Below are positions 9,601 through 16,131 of a stretch of 64,000 nucleotides of DNA, in pieces (positions within the stretch are counted from its first letter, which is position 1; every line of letters starts with the position of its first letter). The stretch is from positions 496,001 to 560,000 of the forward strand of contig JAIBBN010000002.1 in NCBI GenBank assembly GCA_019694655.1. The letters are read 5' to 3'. The stretch comes from Leptospirales bacterium. Its GTDB lineage: Bacteria > Spirochaetota > Leptospiria > Leptospirales > Leptonemataceae. The position numbers and the translations under genes were made by a program. The notes below the pieces were generated by a model that was given only the letters and a program-made list of their open reading frames with translations, had not been told where the DNA came from and did not search any database.

Positions 9601-9808
9601 CTTCATGTATACTGATGGGATTACAGAAGCCGGCGGATTGCGAGGCGAGGAATTTGGACGGGAACGCTTGATTGAATTTCTTGTCGAACAGCGCGACCGG
9701 CCGCTGCGCCAGTTTGCAGACGATTTGCTGGCGAGGCTGCGCTCATGGAGCGGACAGGATATCTTCGAAGACGACGTGACTTTCGTGGTAATGGACGTTT
9801 CAGACTAG
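6611..9808 (+). CDS. 7TMR-DISM hybrid histidine kinase / receiver / SpoIIE phosphatase
   Basis: A 1065-aa multidomain sensor. An N-terminal membrane anchor is followed by a beta-rich extracytoplasmic domain (about 60-190) and seven transmembrane helices (about 200-400), as in 7TMR-DISM receptors. A HisKA domain has its phospho-accepting His in TSHELKTP (His425). The HATPase_c domain follows, with LLNLLGNALKFTD (N box) and DTGIGI and GGAGLGL (G boxes). A receiver domain (about 692-810) has LLLLDVMLPG (Asp near 741) and ends in the KP motif. A SpoIIE/PP2C phosphatase (about 830-1065) keeps GGDFYDF, IADVCGHG and YTDGITEA. All key residues appear intact. The ATG at 6611 is chosen over a TTG at 6533 because it gives a compact signal anchor. 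Confidence 0.92.
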   Translation: MPELVLGALRWCGRFLCAIGVLVLCTLCGDSTRWPDNSAALHLDDSWQYRWGDSPRNAANQFAWLEDSSPTHWRTLPAGMQPEGRGEQDHLWQRVQLGHGAWRDPTLFLFSVDYAFEAYLDGQLIYHFGKIRTDGKAEFPGWRKHFIALPPNYQGKFIYLRIYSDYHDIGVFGSSLLGSRAELQQDMLQRDLHVLLLSIVAMLFSLYPILVFLRNRNEWAYLFLGLFCAAMGIAYFQDAGLRQLIFDAPALLVVLSAIADIVACIAILSFFAAVLGGIHRRILSYVLIPHFLYGVFALATAPFDFPFFADAFPYFNVVEALDLCLLIGLSLHAGLGGNSDARILTLGFLLALPLILHDLIAGPLAPRLMPASVVILILAQGALLWRRQRETQRRVLAYSAELEFKNAELSRLDRLKDEFLTNTSHELKTPLNGIIGLADSLMEGAEGPVAPGVGNNLQLISASGRRLNSLINDILDFSRLKQRDILLHRRSVDLRAVAELCVQLCTPLLDGRPIKLENQCPDGLPRALADEDRLLQILLNLLGNALKFTDLGVVRIDAEIANDGMLELSVADTGIGISVEKQLRIFESFEQVDGSSARRHGGAGLGLAIANHLADLHGGKLRVESELGRGSRFTLSLPCAVHEDTESSVEWVQHGTRATETSSSLNVRTPATPESTYRLQGVTKEDWQAHVLVVDDEPVNVQVIANYLSVIKVRVSSARSSEGVFALLNADQAAPPDLLLLDVMLPGMNGLEICRRLRQRYSLAELPVLMLTARSQSQDLLNGFAAGANDYLPKPVEKAPLLARVNALLNMKRAAREQRELATLQQEIRLATQLQRSILPDPLPVDPRIEIQVFYLPKQSIGGDFYDFQHPGEGRLGVIIADVCGHGIPAAIGAAMLKIAFGGTAALADQPAEVLNQIRSTLAKRLAGQFITAAYAFVDLPDSSLSVSFAGHPPLMLLKAGSKEPLLLKPPGPVLAELPWSGDYNTLRTPLHSGDRIFMYTDGITEAGGLRGEEFGRERLIEFLVEQRDRPLRQFADDLLARLRSWSGQDIFEDDVTFVVMDVSD

Positions 9809-9862
9809 AAGCGTCAGCGCTGCAAAGGGCCGACGCTATCGATTTCTCTCGCCAGGCGATGG

Positions 9863-10414
9863 CTACTCCGTCAGCAAATCAAAAGATTCAAAGTAATTGT
9901 TGATATCCGCTGGTATTTCCGGCCCCGAGGCGCGAAAGCCAAGTATGATCATCCGATTGTCAACCAGTACCAGCCGCATCTGTCCGTACTTGCGCTGCCC
10001 TTGGTGGAGGGCCAGAAATTCTACCTTTCGCGCCGGATGATTGCGAATTTGAATCTCCTCGCTGCCCTGCAATTCAGCATTGATTTTTTCCAGGGGGGCG
10101 CGCTGCGAATCGTCATAGACGAGCTTGATTTCGCGATTGGCGAAATGCGGTTCTATCCGGTAGCACACGGCAAAGTATTCGCGATCATTCTTAGCAGTCA
10201 GAAAATACCGGAAGAGGTAGTTATCGCCGCGCTCGGAATGGCTGAGCAGCTGTTTGCTAACTTCCGGCGCCGCGGGCATGGTTATCTTGAATCCACAATC
10301 CTCGGCTCTGAATTCGACAGGGGCGCCAGACCCGCAGTCCAAGAATAGCAGACAGCTCGCCAGAACTGGTGCAAAAAGCAAATGTATCCATCGAGTTGAT
10401 TGCATAGTTATCAT
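9863..10414 (-). CDS. Hypothetical exported (lipo)protein
   Basis: A 183-aa protein with an N-terminal signal sequence of about 25 residues ending LLFLDCGSG, which fits a relaxed spirochaetal lipobox. The mature part begins with a Cys-containing strand (EDCGFKITMPAAPE), then alternates strands and helices, and contains one long segment (GQMRLVLVDNRMIILGF) typical of a beta-sheet core. The start of the mature part recalls periplasmic proteins that open with a FKI.MP.AP pattern. No catalytic motif is seen. Its ATG overlaps the stop of the upstream SnoaL-like gene (ATGA at 10411-10414), so translation is probably coupled. Confidence 0.75.
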   Translation of the reverse strand: MITMQSTRWIHLLFAPVLASCLLFLDCGSGAPVEFRAEDCGFKITMPAAPEVSKQLLSHSERGDNYLFRYFLTAKNDREYFAVCYRIEPHFANREIKLVYDDSQRAPLEKINAELQGSEEIQIRNHPARKVEFLALHQGQRKYGQMRLVLVDNRMIILGFRASGPEIPADINNYFESFDLLTE

Positions 10415-10839
10415 CGGTTTACCGGCGTAGCCAGCATTGCAATGACACTTTGCAAATTGTTAGCGCCCCAGTGTTCCACGTATTTGCCATCCCGAACTCT
10501 GACAATATCAATCACTTCGATGGTTGTCTTCTTGCCGCTGGCCGGAATTCCCATAAAGGGCCCCAGATGCGTTCCGTGGATGCTCTTTCGTGTTACGACG
10601 CGGTCCCCTTCGGCAACTTGATCGTGGATCTCCACCCGCAGATCCGGAAAAGCTGGACGCAGTATCTCAGTGAAAAAGTGCAGCAGACTTTCCGCTCCCC
10701 TGGCAGCGCCAGGCGGGGCAGTTTGGTTGATGAAGTCATCGGCCACCAGCGTCTGAAAGCTCTCGACCCTGCCCTCTTCGATCACCTCCAGGTTGAACCG
10801 ACGAACCAGATTTTTGTTTTGCTCAAGCGAAGAAGTCAT
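10411..10839 (-). CDS. SnoaL-like polyketide cyclase-fold protein
   Basis: A 142-aa SnoaL-like/ester cyclase family protein (NTF2 fold). It shows the family pattern of an N-terminal helix (NKNLVRRFNLEVIEEG), then DDFINQTAPPGAARG, FPDLRVEIHDQVAEGDRV, the TRKSIHGTHLGPFMGIPASG stretch and a closing strand with KYVEHWG. Members form a cone-shaped pocket and include cyclases, hydrolases and many proteins of unknown role. The ATG at 10839 is preferred over an upstream start that would add 12 unrelated residues. Translationally coupled to the exported protein downstream. The substrate is unknown. Confidence 0.87.
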   Translation of the reverse strand: MTSSLEQNKNLVRRFNLEVIEEGRVESFQTLVADDFINQTAPPGAARGAESLLHFFTEILRPAFPDLRVEIHDQVAEGDRVVTRKSIHGTHLGPFMGIPASGKKTTIEVIDIVRVRDGKYVEHWGANNLQSVIAMLATPVNR

Positions 10840-10932
10840 CCCATTGCAGCGATCCAGACCGACCTGCAAACGCAAGTGGGATTTCTGAGTCCGAACCGCA
10901 TTGAGGGTTGTATTTCCGCCGTCGCCTGCCGG

Positions 10933-11466
10933 CTATTCGGGAAGGAAGGCAAAGAAGGCGCCGTTGTCGTCCGTCCAGCGCAGCGCCCCCCCCGGCTGAA
11001 GCTGCAAATATCCGCTTCCTGAACCATAGCGAATGGCCTCCGGCTGGGCCAACAGCACGTAGCCATCATCGGTAATTGCGTATCGCCAGGCGCACGACCG
11101 GGTGTGATAGCAGGCGAAGTTTTCTGGACTTTCAAATTGGAATTCAGCCATTCCGTCAGTGCGAAGCAGAATTTCGGCCTGCAACTCGCTGCTGGCGTAG
11201 CGCTGATTGAGGGCGACCAAGTGTGTGTCCGGTCGCAGGAACATATCGATACCCCAGATCATCAACGCCATGAGACCATAGGTCCAGCCAAGGGCGACCA
11301 GACCGGGTTTCGAGGACTCAATGGCCAAGGCCGCCAGGCCGCTATCGGCAAGCAAAGCGACGCTCGTCCGAAGCGGGCGCCGCGCCTGAATGCCCGGAGA
11401 CACTGCAGCGGTAATGCACGAAACAAAAAGGCAAATGCTGAGCAGTGAAGCAAGAAGTCTATGCAA
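10933..11466 (-). CDS. Hypothetical membrane or lipoprotein, 177 aa
   Basis: Not recognised. TTG start with GAAGG about nine bases upstream. The N-terminus is a signal-like segment (LLASLLSICLFVSC) that could be a lipobox ending at Cys17. A second hydrophobic stretch (LVALGWTYGLMALMIWGIDMF, about residues 55-75) may be a membrane span. The C-terminal 100 residues are soluble and beta-rich, with repeated short strands (YAITDDGYVLLAQPEAIRYG). It lies between fliG and the SnoaL-like gene on the same strand, but nothing in it suggests a flagellar role. Confidence 0.6.
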   Translation of the reverse strand: MHRLLASLLSICLFVSCITAAVSPGIQARRPLRTSVALLADSGLAALAIESSKPGLVALGWTYGLMALMIWGIDMFLRPDTHLVALNQRYASSELQAEILLRTDGMAEFQFESPENFACYHTRSCAWRYAITDDGYVLLAQPEAIRYGSGSGYLQLQPGGALRWTDDNGAFFAFLPE

Positions 11467-11518
11467 TGCAGGCAGCCTTCATAGAAACTGTGGAGACGAT
11501 CGTCCTTTGGTTAGCCCA

Positions 11519-12535
11519 TCAAACCACCAGTTCTTCTTCTCCGTGGCGGGCGACGACGATCTCGCCAGCATCTTCCAGCTTGCGGATGATGTTTACAATC
11601 TTTTGCTGGCAGTCCTCGACGTCCTTCAAGCGCACCGGGCCCATAAAGTCCATATCCTCGCGCAGCAACGCCGCGGCGCGTTTGGACATGTTCTTGAATA
11701 TCTTTTCCTGTACTTCGGCGTCGACGGATTTGAGAGCCTTGGCCAGTTCCTGGTTATCCACTTCACGGAGTACCCGCTGAATCGCGCGGTCGTCGAGCAG
11801 TACGATGTCTTCGAAGACGAACATCTTCTTCTTGATCTCTTCGGCCAATTCGGGGTCTTCTTCTTCCAGCGCCTCGATGATCGTCTTTTCCGTTCCGCGG
11901 TCGACCAGGTTGAGCACCTCTACGACCGCGTCGATGCCGCCGGCCGAGGTGTAGTCCTCCGAGGCCAGGGTAGATAGCTTGCGTTCCAGCACGCGTTCGA
12001 CCTCGCGCAACACGTCGGGACTGACTCGCTCCATAGTGGCAATGCGCTTGGCTACGTCGGCCTGAATCTGGTGTGGCAAGCTGGACAGGATCAAGGCCGC
12101 CTTTTGCGGTTCCAGATAGCAGAGGATCAGTGCAATGGTCTGCGGGTGCTCGTTTTGAATGAAGTTCAAAAGATGCTGCGGGTCCGTGCGGCGGATAAAA
12201 TCGAAGGGCCGCACTTGCAGGCTGGAAGTCAGGCGGTTGATGATATCAATCGCCTTCTGCGTGCCCAGCGCTCTTTCCAGCACTTCGCGCGCATAGTCGA
12301 TACCGCCGTTGGTAATGAACTCCTGTGCCATCATGAGTTCATTGAACTCATGGAGTACGGACTCTTTGTCTTCCGGCGTGATCTTATCGATCCGCGCCAT
12401 TTCGAAGGTCAAAGTCTCAACTTCGTCCTCGCGCAGATGCTTAAAGATTTCGGCGGCAATTTCCGGTCCCAGCGTGATCAGAAAGATCGCCGCCTTCTGG
12501 CGGCCGGATAAGTTCGATTTCTTGGACTGCAGCAT
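11519..12535 (-). CDS. fliG: Flagellar motor switch protein FliG
   Basis: A 338-aa FliG, full family length. The N-terminal domain (1-100) binds FliF. The middle domain has the signature EHPQTIALIL (around residue 128) that contacts FliM. The C-terminal domain carries the charged torque helix, DDRAIQRVLREVDNQELAKALK, that interacts with MotA. It sits on the cytoplasmic face of the MS ring. A TAAGG motif precedes the ATG. It is separated from fliF by about 200 bases holding a terminator and a sigma-28-like promoter, so it may be transcribed on its own. Leptospira species carry several fliG paralogues; this one is in the position of the canonical gene. Confidence 0.97.
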   Translation of the reverse strand: MLQSKKSNLSGRQKAAIFLITLGPEIAAEIFKHLREDEVETLTFEMARIDKITPEDKESVLHEFNELMMAQEFITNGGIDYAREVLERALGTQKAIDIINRLTSSLQVRPFDFIRRTDPQHLLNFIQNEHPQTIALILCYLEPQKAALILSSLPHQIQADVAKRIATMERVSPDVLREVERVLERKLSTLASEDYTSAGGIDAVVEVLNLVDRGTEKTIIEALEEEDPELAEEIKKKMFVFEDIVLLDDRAIQRVLREVDNQELAKALKSVDAEVQEKIFKNMSKRAAALLREDMDFMGPVRLKDVEDCQQKIVNIIRKLEDAGEIVVARHGEEELVV

Positions 12536-12598
12536 GACGCCTTAATGGACGCGACCGGACCTCAAAAAGGAGGCCGCCTGCCACAAAAGCGGCAAGCA

Positions 12599-12625
12599 AA
12601 TTCGGCGGGACGTCCCTGGTCTTTA
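12599..12625 (-). promoter_or_regulatory. Sigma-28 (FliA)-like promoter for fliG
   Basis: Read on the minus strand: TAAA (12625-12622), a spacer of exactly 15 bases, then GCCGAATT (12606-12599). This matches the FliA consensus TAAA-N15-GCCGATAA at nearly every position. It lies 64 bases upstream of the fliG ATG and downstream of the terminator that follows fliF. The spacer includes the perfect palindrome GGGACGTCCC (12607-12616). Pattern seen directly; use by FliA is inferred. Confidence 0.6.
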
Positions 12626-12676
12626 GTTTCGGCGCAATCGCAGCAGCAACGCCGTCTTTTCGGCGCCGCGCCAGAG

Positions 12677-12707
12677 AAAAAAAAGGCGGCGCCTGAACGA
12701 CGCCGCC
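12677..12707 (-). terminator. Intrinsic terminator after fliF
   Basis: On the minus strand a GC-rich hairpin (GGCGGCG, 9-base loop, CGCCGCC; 12707-12685) is followed directly by eight T residues (12684-12677). It starts 31 bases after the fliF stop codon, so it would end or attenuate the flgB-flgC-fliE-fliF transcript before fliG. Confidence 0.75.
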
Positions 12708-12737
12708 GAGCGACCAGAAAGGGATGTCAATAGGTCC

Positions 12738-14435
12738 TTATTCTTCAGCCAGCCATGTGCGCAGCAGCTTGGCCACCATGTCCGGCTTTTCTCTCGCAAG
12801 GTTCATTGCGTTCTCCAGCATCTCACGGCGCGCCTTTTCATCGACGGAGAGTTCAACCTCGGCGGAACCCTCGTCGGCCACGCGCAGAGCGGCCTCGCGC
12901 ATCAACTGCTGCTGGGCGGCCAGTTCTTCCTCGCGCAGGCGTCGCCGGCGGGCGATCTCCTTCTTGATGGCGCGATAGAGCAGATAAACCAGCAAGAAGG
13001 CGGCCAGCGAGATCGCCGAGACAATCAGCAGCTGACGGATCATGCGCTCGCGGGTTAGTTCGGCGTCTTCGGCCGCAAAGTCGGCGCTGCGGTCTTTCTG
13101 CAGGTGGCTGACCTCAATCTGGTCGCCGCGCGAGGACTTGAAAAGCAGCGAGGCCTTCAGCAGGCGCTGCAGCGTTTTCAGTTCTTCCTCGGAGGGCGCC
13201 GTATATTCGCGAGTGTACTCCCAGCCGCCGTCCGGCTTCTCGCGCATGCCGGTACGCTTCCAGGTGCCATCGACCGCTACGGCGATCGATCGCGATTGCT
13301 CTTCCCAGGGCTGACGGGTGATTTCCCTTTCAATACGATTGAATTCGTGATTGCGGATCGTATCAATGTTGCCGTATTCCGATCGCTGGTAATCCAGATC
13401 TCGGTAGCCGGGGGGCAGCTGTTGTTCGGTCCCCGTTGGCCCGCCAGGAGTAAAGCCGTTGCCGCGGAAGCGTTCATCGCGTGAATTTTCAGATACGACC
13501 AGCGTGCCATTGGGCATGATCTCGCGCTCCGAGTAGGGCGTATCCGGATTGTCCGGCGTCATTTCTACTGGCGAGACCAGCGACTGCTTTTCGTGCACCT
13601 CGTCCCAGTTGATCTGCAATGCAACACGAATGATCGAAATGCGGTCTGCAGGATAAAACTCGTTCAAGCGACCGGAGATTTCGCCCAACCAGCGGCGGCG
13701 CTCGCGTTCCTCGAACTCTTTCTTGCGCTCCACCAATTCCAGCTGTCGGTTTTGATCGTCGATCTCGTCCGGCTCGGCAAACTCCTTGCCGCTGGCGTCC
13801 ACAATCGAAATGTCCTCGCGCGCCAGTCGGGGCACAGCACGGTAGATCAGGTTTTTGATTCCTTGCACCTGCTTGCGCGTGATCGTCTCTACGCCGGGTC
13901 GCAGCGTCAGAACGACGGAAGCTTTGACCGGTTCGCTGTCTGTGAGGAAGTTGTTGCGCTCCGGGATGGAAAGTTGCACCTGCGCGCTCTTGATAAAGTC
14001 CAGAGTCATCAACATCTGCTCCAGGGATCCCTGGATGGCGCGATGCAACTTGATGTTCTTGTCGAAGGTCGTCTCGTCCCAGCGCGACATGTCGAAAATC
14101 TCCCAGCCTTCTACGCCGGCGGGGATCAAATCGTCCTGCGCCAGTCGCGTGATGATCTCCTGACGCTTTGCGGGGTCGACGTAGATGGCGCTGGTGCCCG
14201 AACCGGTCCAGGCGTAGCCCATCGCATCGAGAGCCTTGGTAATGTTGGCATAGTCCTCGGCGCGCAAGCCGTCGTAGAGGGCGACCTTTGAAGGCTCGGA
14301 GGAGAAGCCGGCCAGCGCCACAAAGACGATGATCGCCGCCGCCAGCACGCCGCCGACGGTGATCTTCTTGGTGTTATCCAGCTTGCCCCAAAGGTCTCGA
14401 GCGCGATTGAGCAAGTTCTGCAGTATTTCTGGCAT
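12738..14435 (-). CDS. fliF: Flagellar M-ring protein FliF
   Basis: A 565-aa FliF, normal length. A transmembrane helix near residues 24-44 is followed by the YscJ/FliF ring-building domains, a disordered proline-rich periplasmic region, a second transmembrane helix (LIVSAISLAAFLLVYLLYRA, about 465-485) and an acidic C-terminal tail (about 510-565) that binds FliG. It forms the MS ring in the inner membrane, the base on which the export gate and rotor assemble. The ATG at 14435 is preceded by GGGAG at good spacing, so the upstream in-frame extension is rejected. The 234-base gap upstream holds repeats and a possible promoter. Confidence 0.97.
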   Translation of the reverse strand: MPEILQNLLNRARDLWGKLDNTKKITVGGVLAAAIIVFVALAGFSSEPSKVALYDGLRAEDYANITKALDAMGYAWTGSGTSAIYVDPAKRQEIITRLAQDDLIPAGVEGWEIFDMSRWDETTFDKNIKLHRAIQGSLEQMLMTLDFIKSAQVQLSIPERNNFLTDSEPVKASVVLTLRPGVETITRKQVQGIKNLIYRAVPRLAREDISIVDASGKEFAEPDEIDDQNRQLELVERKKEFEERERRRWLGEISGRLNEFYPADRISIIRVALQINWDEVHEKQSLVSPVEMTPDNPDTPYSEREIMPNGTLVVSENSRDERFRGNGFTPGGPTGTEQQLPPGYRDLDYQRSEYGNIDTIRNHEFNRIEREITRQPWEEQSRSIAVAVDGTWKRTGMREKPDGGWEYTREYTAPSEEELKTLQRLLKASLLFKSSRGDQIEVSHLQKDRSADFAAEDAELTRERMIRQLLIVSAISLAAFLLVYLLYRAIKKEIARRRRLREEELAAQQQLMREAALRVADEGSAEVELSVDEKARREMLENAMNLAREKPDMVAKLLRTWLAEE

Positions 14436-14464
14436 TTCGGACTCCCTTTCCCGGATGTATCCAG

Positions 14465-14499
14465 GCCCTGTTATTATGTCGCTACGCGCCGAGTACAAG
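14465..14499 (-). promoter_or_regulatory. Possible promoter upstream of fliF
   Basis: Read on the minus strand, TTGTAC is followed after 16 bases by TAATAA, about 30 bases upstream of the fliF start. Both hexamers match the sigma-70 consensus only in part. The placement, in the unusually long fliE-fliF gap, makes a local promoter plausible. Low confidence; boundaries are approximate. Confidence 0.25.
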
Positions 14500-14555
14500 A
14501 AAAATCAGAGGCGAGGCCAAAAAAAAGCGAAGGGCGGATTGGCCTGGACCTGGAA

Positions 14556-14599
14556 AGTACTAAACGGGCGTTCATCTGTAGTACTAAACAAGTACTACA
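14556..14599. repeat. AGTACT repeats: inverted repeat plus extra half-site
   Basis: A perfect 9-bp inverted repeat, TGTAGTACT (14577-14585) / AGTACTACA (14591-14599), is separated by 5 bases. The sequence AGTACTAAAC occurs at 14556-14565 and again at 14580-14589, so AGTACT is present three times in 44 bp. It lies in the fliE-fliF gap, 120-165 bases upstream of fliF. It could be an operator for a dimeric regulator or an RNA hairpin. No T-run follows, so it is not a terminator. Confidence 0.5.
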
Positions 14600-14630
14600 T
14601 GCCCTTGCGGCGAGTCGGCGCGCGCTGCGA

Positions 14631-14654
14631 CGGCGACGACCACAGTCGTCGCCG
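14631..14654. other. Strong hairpin just downstream of fliE
   Basis: A perfect 10-bp inverted repeat, CGGCGACGAC-caca-GTCGTCGCCG, begins 16 bases after the fliE stop codon. The four-base loop and high GC make a very stable RNA stem. There is no following T-run on either strand, so it is not a standard intrinsic terminator. It might stabilise the 3' end of a processed flgB-flgC-fliE mRNA. Confidence 0.5.
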
Positions 14655-14669
14655 CCCCGGCCGCCTGGC

Positions 14670-15056
14670 TTAGCGCGGATTGGTCAGATCACGGAAGGTG
14701 CGCACAAAACCGTCAGCCAGACTCTTCGTGAGATTCAGAGCGAAGGCGCTCTTCTGGAAGGCCAGCATGACCTCGTGAACATCGACGGAATCCGGTTCGT
14801 AAATCGAACGACGGGTCAGCTCATCAGAGCGCACGCTCAGATCTTCCACACGGCGCAGCGCCTCGCCCAGCGCCGCTGCAAAACCCTCGGTTACGCGCTC
14901 CGAATCGGCGGGGCGCGTTCCGGGAGTCATATGCCGATCGTTGGAAACATGCATCGGAATATTGGCGCGGCCCGCAATCGGTTCGCGACCTTCGTTATGC
15001 CAGAGTCGCGGCTGACCGTTGGGAAAGCCGACTCCGCGTGTACTGTAAATTTCCAT
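14670..15056 (-). CDS. fliE: Flagellar hook-basal body complex protein FliE
   Basis: A 128-aa FliE. The C-terminal two thirds match the family: GFAAALGEALRRVEDL, then LTRRSIYEPDSVDVHEVMLA, and a helix KSAFALNLTKSLADGFVRTFRDLTNPR-like at the end. FliE joins the MS ring to the proximal rod. The N-terminus is longer and more polar than usual (about 45 residues before the conserved core). The ATG at 15056 is chosen; a TTG-type extension to 15083 is less likely. It lies 41 bases downstream of flgC and ahead of a strong hairpin. Confidence 0.95.
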   Translation of the reverse strand: MEIYSTRGVGFPNGQPRLWHNEGREPIAGRANIPMHVSNDRHMTPGTRPADSERVTEGFAAALGEALRRVEDLSVRSDELTRRSIYEPDSVDVHEVMLAFQKSAFALNLTKSLADGFVRTFRDLTNPR

Positions 15057-15097
15057 TCGTGTGATCCTATATATTATTTGCAATCTCGCAGCGCGCC

Positions 15098-15559
15098 TTA
15101 GACGCGGCCCAGCTCCAGGGCCTTGTTAAACATCTGGCGGGCGCCCATGACAACCTGAGCGTTGGCCTCATAAGAGCGAGAGGCCGAGATCATATCGGTC
15201 ATCTCTTGCACGATGTCGACGTTCGGATAATACACATAGCCGCGCATCTCTCCGTACTGGATCGCGTCAGGATGCGAGGGATCGTAAACCGGACGCAGCG
15301 GGCTCATGTCCTTCTCGATGCGCATTACGCGCACTCCTTCGCCCAGTCCGGTCTCCAGACCATTCGGGTATACCGGCGAGCGCCAGACATTGCGCAGGTT
15401 GATGGGCGTCATCACCACCCGGTCGCGACGGAATGGACCGTCGCCCTGCGGATTGCGCGTCGTATTAACGTTGGCAATATTGTTTGCAATGACGTCCAAT
15501 CGCAAGCGCTGGGCGGACAGCCCGGTGGCGGCGATATTCATCGAAGTATACATTCCCAT
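15098..15559 (-). CDS. flgC: Flagellar basal-body rod protein FlgC
   Basis: A 153-aa FlgC, normal length. It has the N-terminal rod signature MNIAATGLSAQRLRLDVIAN followed by NIANVNTTR, and the C-terminal YPNVDIVQEMTDMISASRSYEANAQV motif. These terminal helices form the coiled-coil core of the rod, which in spirochaetes drives periplasmic flagella. It lies 23 bases downstream of flgB in the operon order flgB-flgC-fliE-fliF. Confidence 0.97.
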   Translation of the reverse strand: MGMYTSMNIAATGLSAQRLRLDVIANNIANVNTTRNPQGDGPFRRDRVVMTPINLRNVWRSPVYPNGLETGLGEGVRVMRIEKDMSPLRPVYDPSHPDAIQYGEMRGYVYYPNVDIVQEMTDMISASRSYEANAQVVMGARQMFNKALELGRV

Positions 15560-15582
15560 CGTTCTTTCCTCGAAGTACCCGA

Positions 15583-16011
15583 TCAGGCCAATCGTGTGAA
15601 GGCGTTTAGCTGCCGAAATTGTCCGGCCAGCCGTTCGATCATCAAATTGTACTGCAGTTCGTTCTTGTTCCGATCGGTGACCTCTTGCTCGATGTCGACA
15701 TTGTTACCGTCATTGCGCATAGAGCTGGAGTACTCGATGCTCTCGCGCGGATTCACATCGCGCCAGTCACGGTGCAGCTGGGTCTGGAAATGCCGCGGAT
15801 CGCTGGTACGCAGCTGCACGGGCGCGGAGTGCGCGACTCGCTCCGAGTCGATGGCCCGACTGAGCTCTGATTCAAAGATGACGCCGGAGCGTTTGAAATG
15901 CGGGACGTCGACGTTGCTGATGTTGTTGGCCAGCACGCGCTCGCGCAATACCGCGGCATCCAGACCGCGGCCAAGCATGTCAATGGTAGGCGAAGAATCA
16001 AATAAGGACAT
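15583..16011 (-). CDS. flgB: Flagellar basal-body rod protein FlgB
   Basis: A 142-aa FlgB. It shows AAVLRERVLANNISNVDVPH near the N-terminus, FKRSGVIFESEL, a central variable loop, and the C-terminal NNVDIEQEVTDRNKNELQYN motif. FlgB is the most proximal rod protein. The ATG at 16011 gives the expected family N-terminus; a longer in-frame extension reaching 16122 does not resemble FlgB. It is first in the flagellar operon and lies back to back with an O-antigen ligase-like gene, 120 bases apart. Confidence 0.96.
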   Translation of the reverse strand: MSLFDSSPTIDMLGRGLDAAVLRERVLANNISNVDVPHFKRSGVIFESELSRAIDSERVAHSAPVQLRTSDPRHFQTQLHRDWRDVNPRESIEYSSSMRNDGNNVDIEQEVTDRNKNELQYNLMIERLAGQFRQLNAFTRLA

Positions 16012-16031
16012 GGGCAAGGCTCCCCATCTCC

Positions 16032-16058
16032 AGGTCGGCTGAAACAGGGAATCGCTTA
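16032..16058 (-). promoter_or_regulatory. Weak sigma-28-like motif upstream of flgB
   Basis: On the minus strand TAAG (16058-16055) is followed after 15 bases by GCCGACCT (16039-16032), 21 bases ahead of the flgB ATG. The -35 element and the first five bases of the -10 element agree with the FliA consensus; the last three do not. The short leader also weakens it. The near-identical spacing to the stronger motif before fliG is the reason for listing it. Confidence 0.3.
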
Positions 16059-16131
16059 ACGTTTTTTTCCGGCCGCCGACGGGCAGAGTTGCCTTTGACA
16101 GCAGAGGGCGGCCTGTCAGCACTGAAGTTCC

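Noticed and set aside
13593-14291. Plus-strand reading frame of 232 codons inside fliF
   Set aside because: fliF on the other strand is full length and conserved. The plus-strand product has no family features.
14631-14654. Hairpin after fliE considered as a terminator
   Set aside because: No T-run follows on either strand, so it was listed only as a hairpin.
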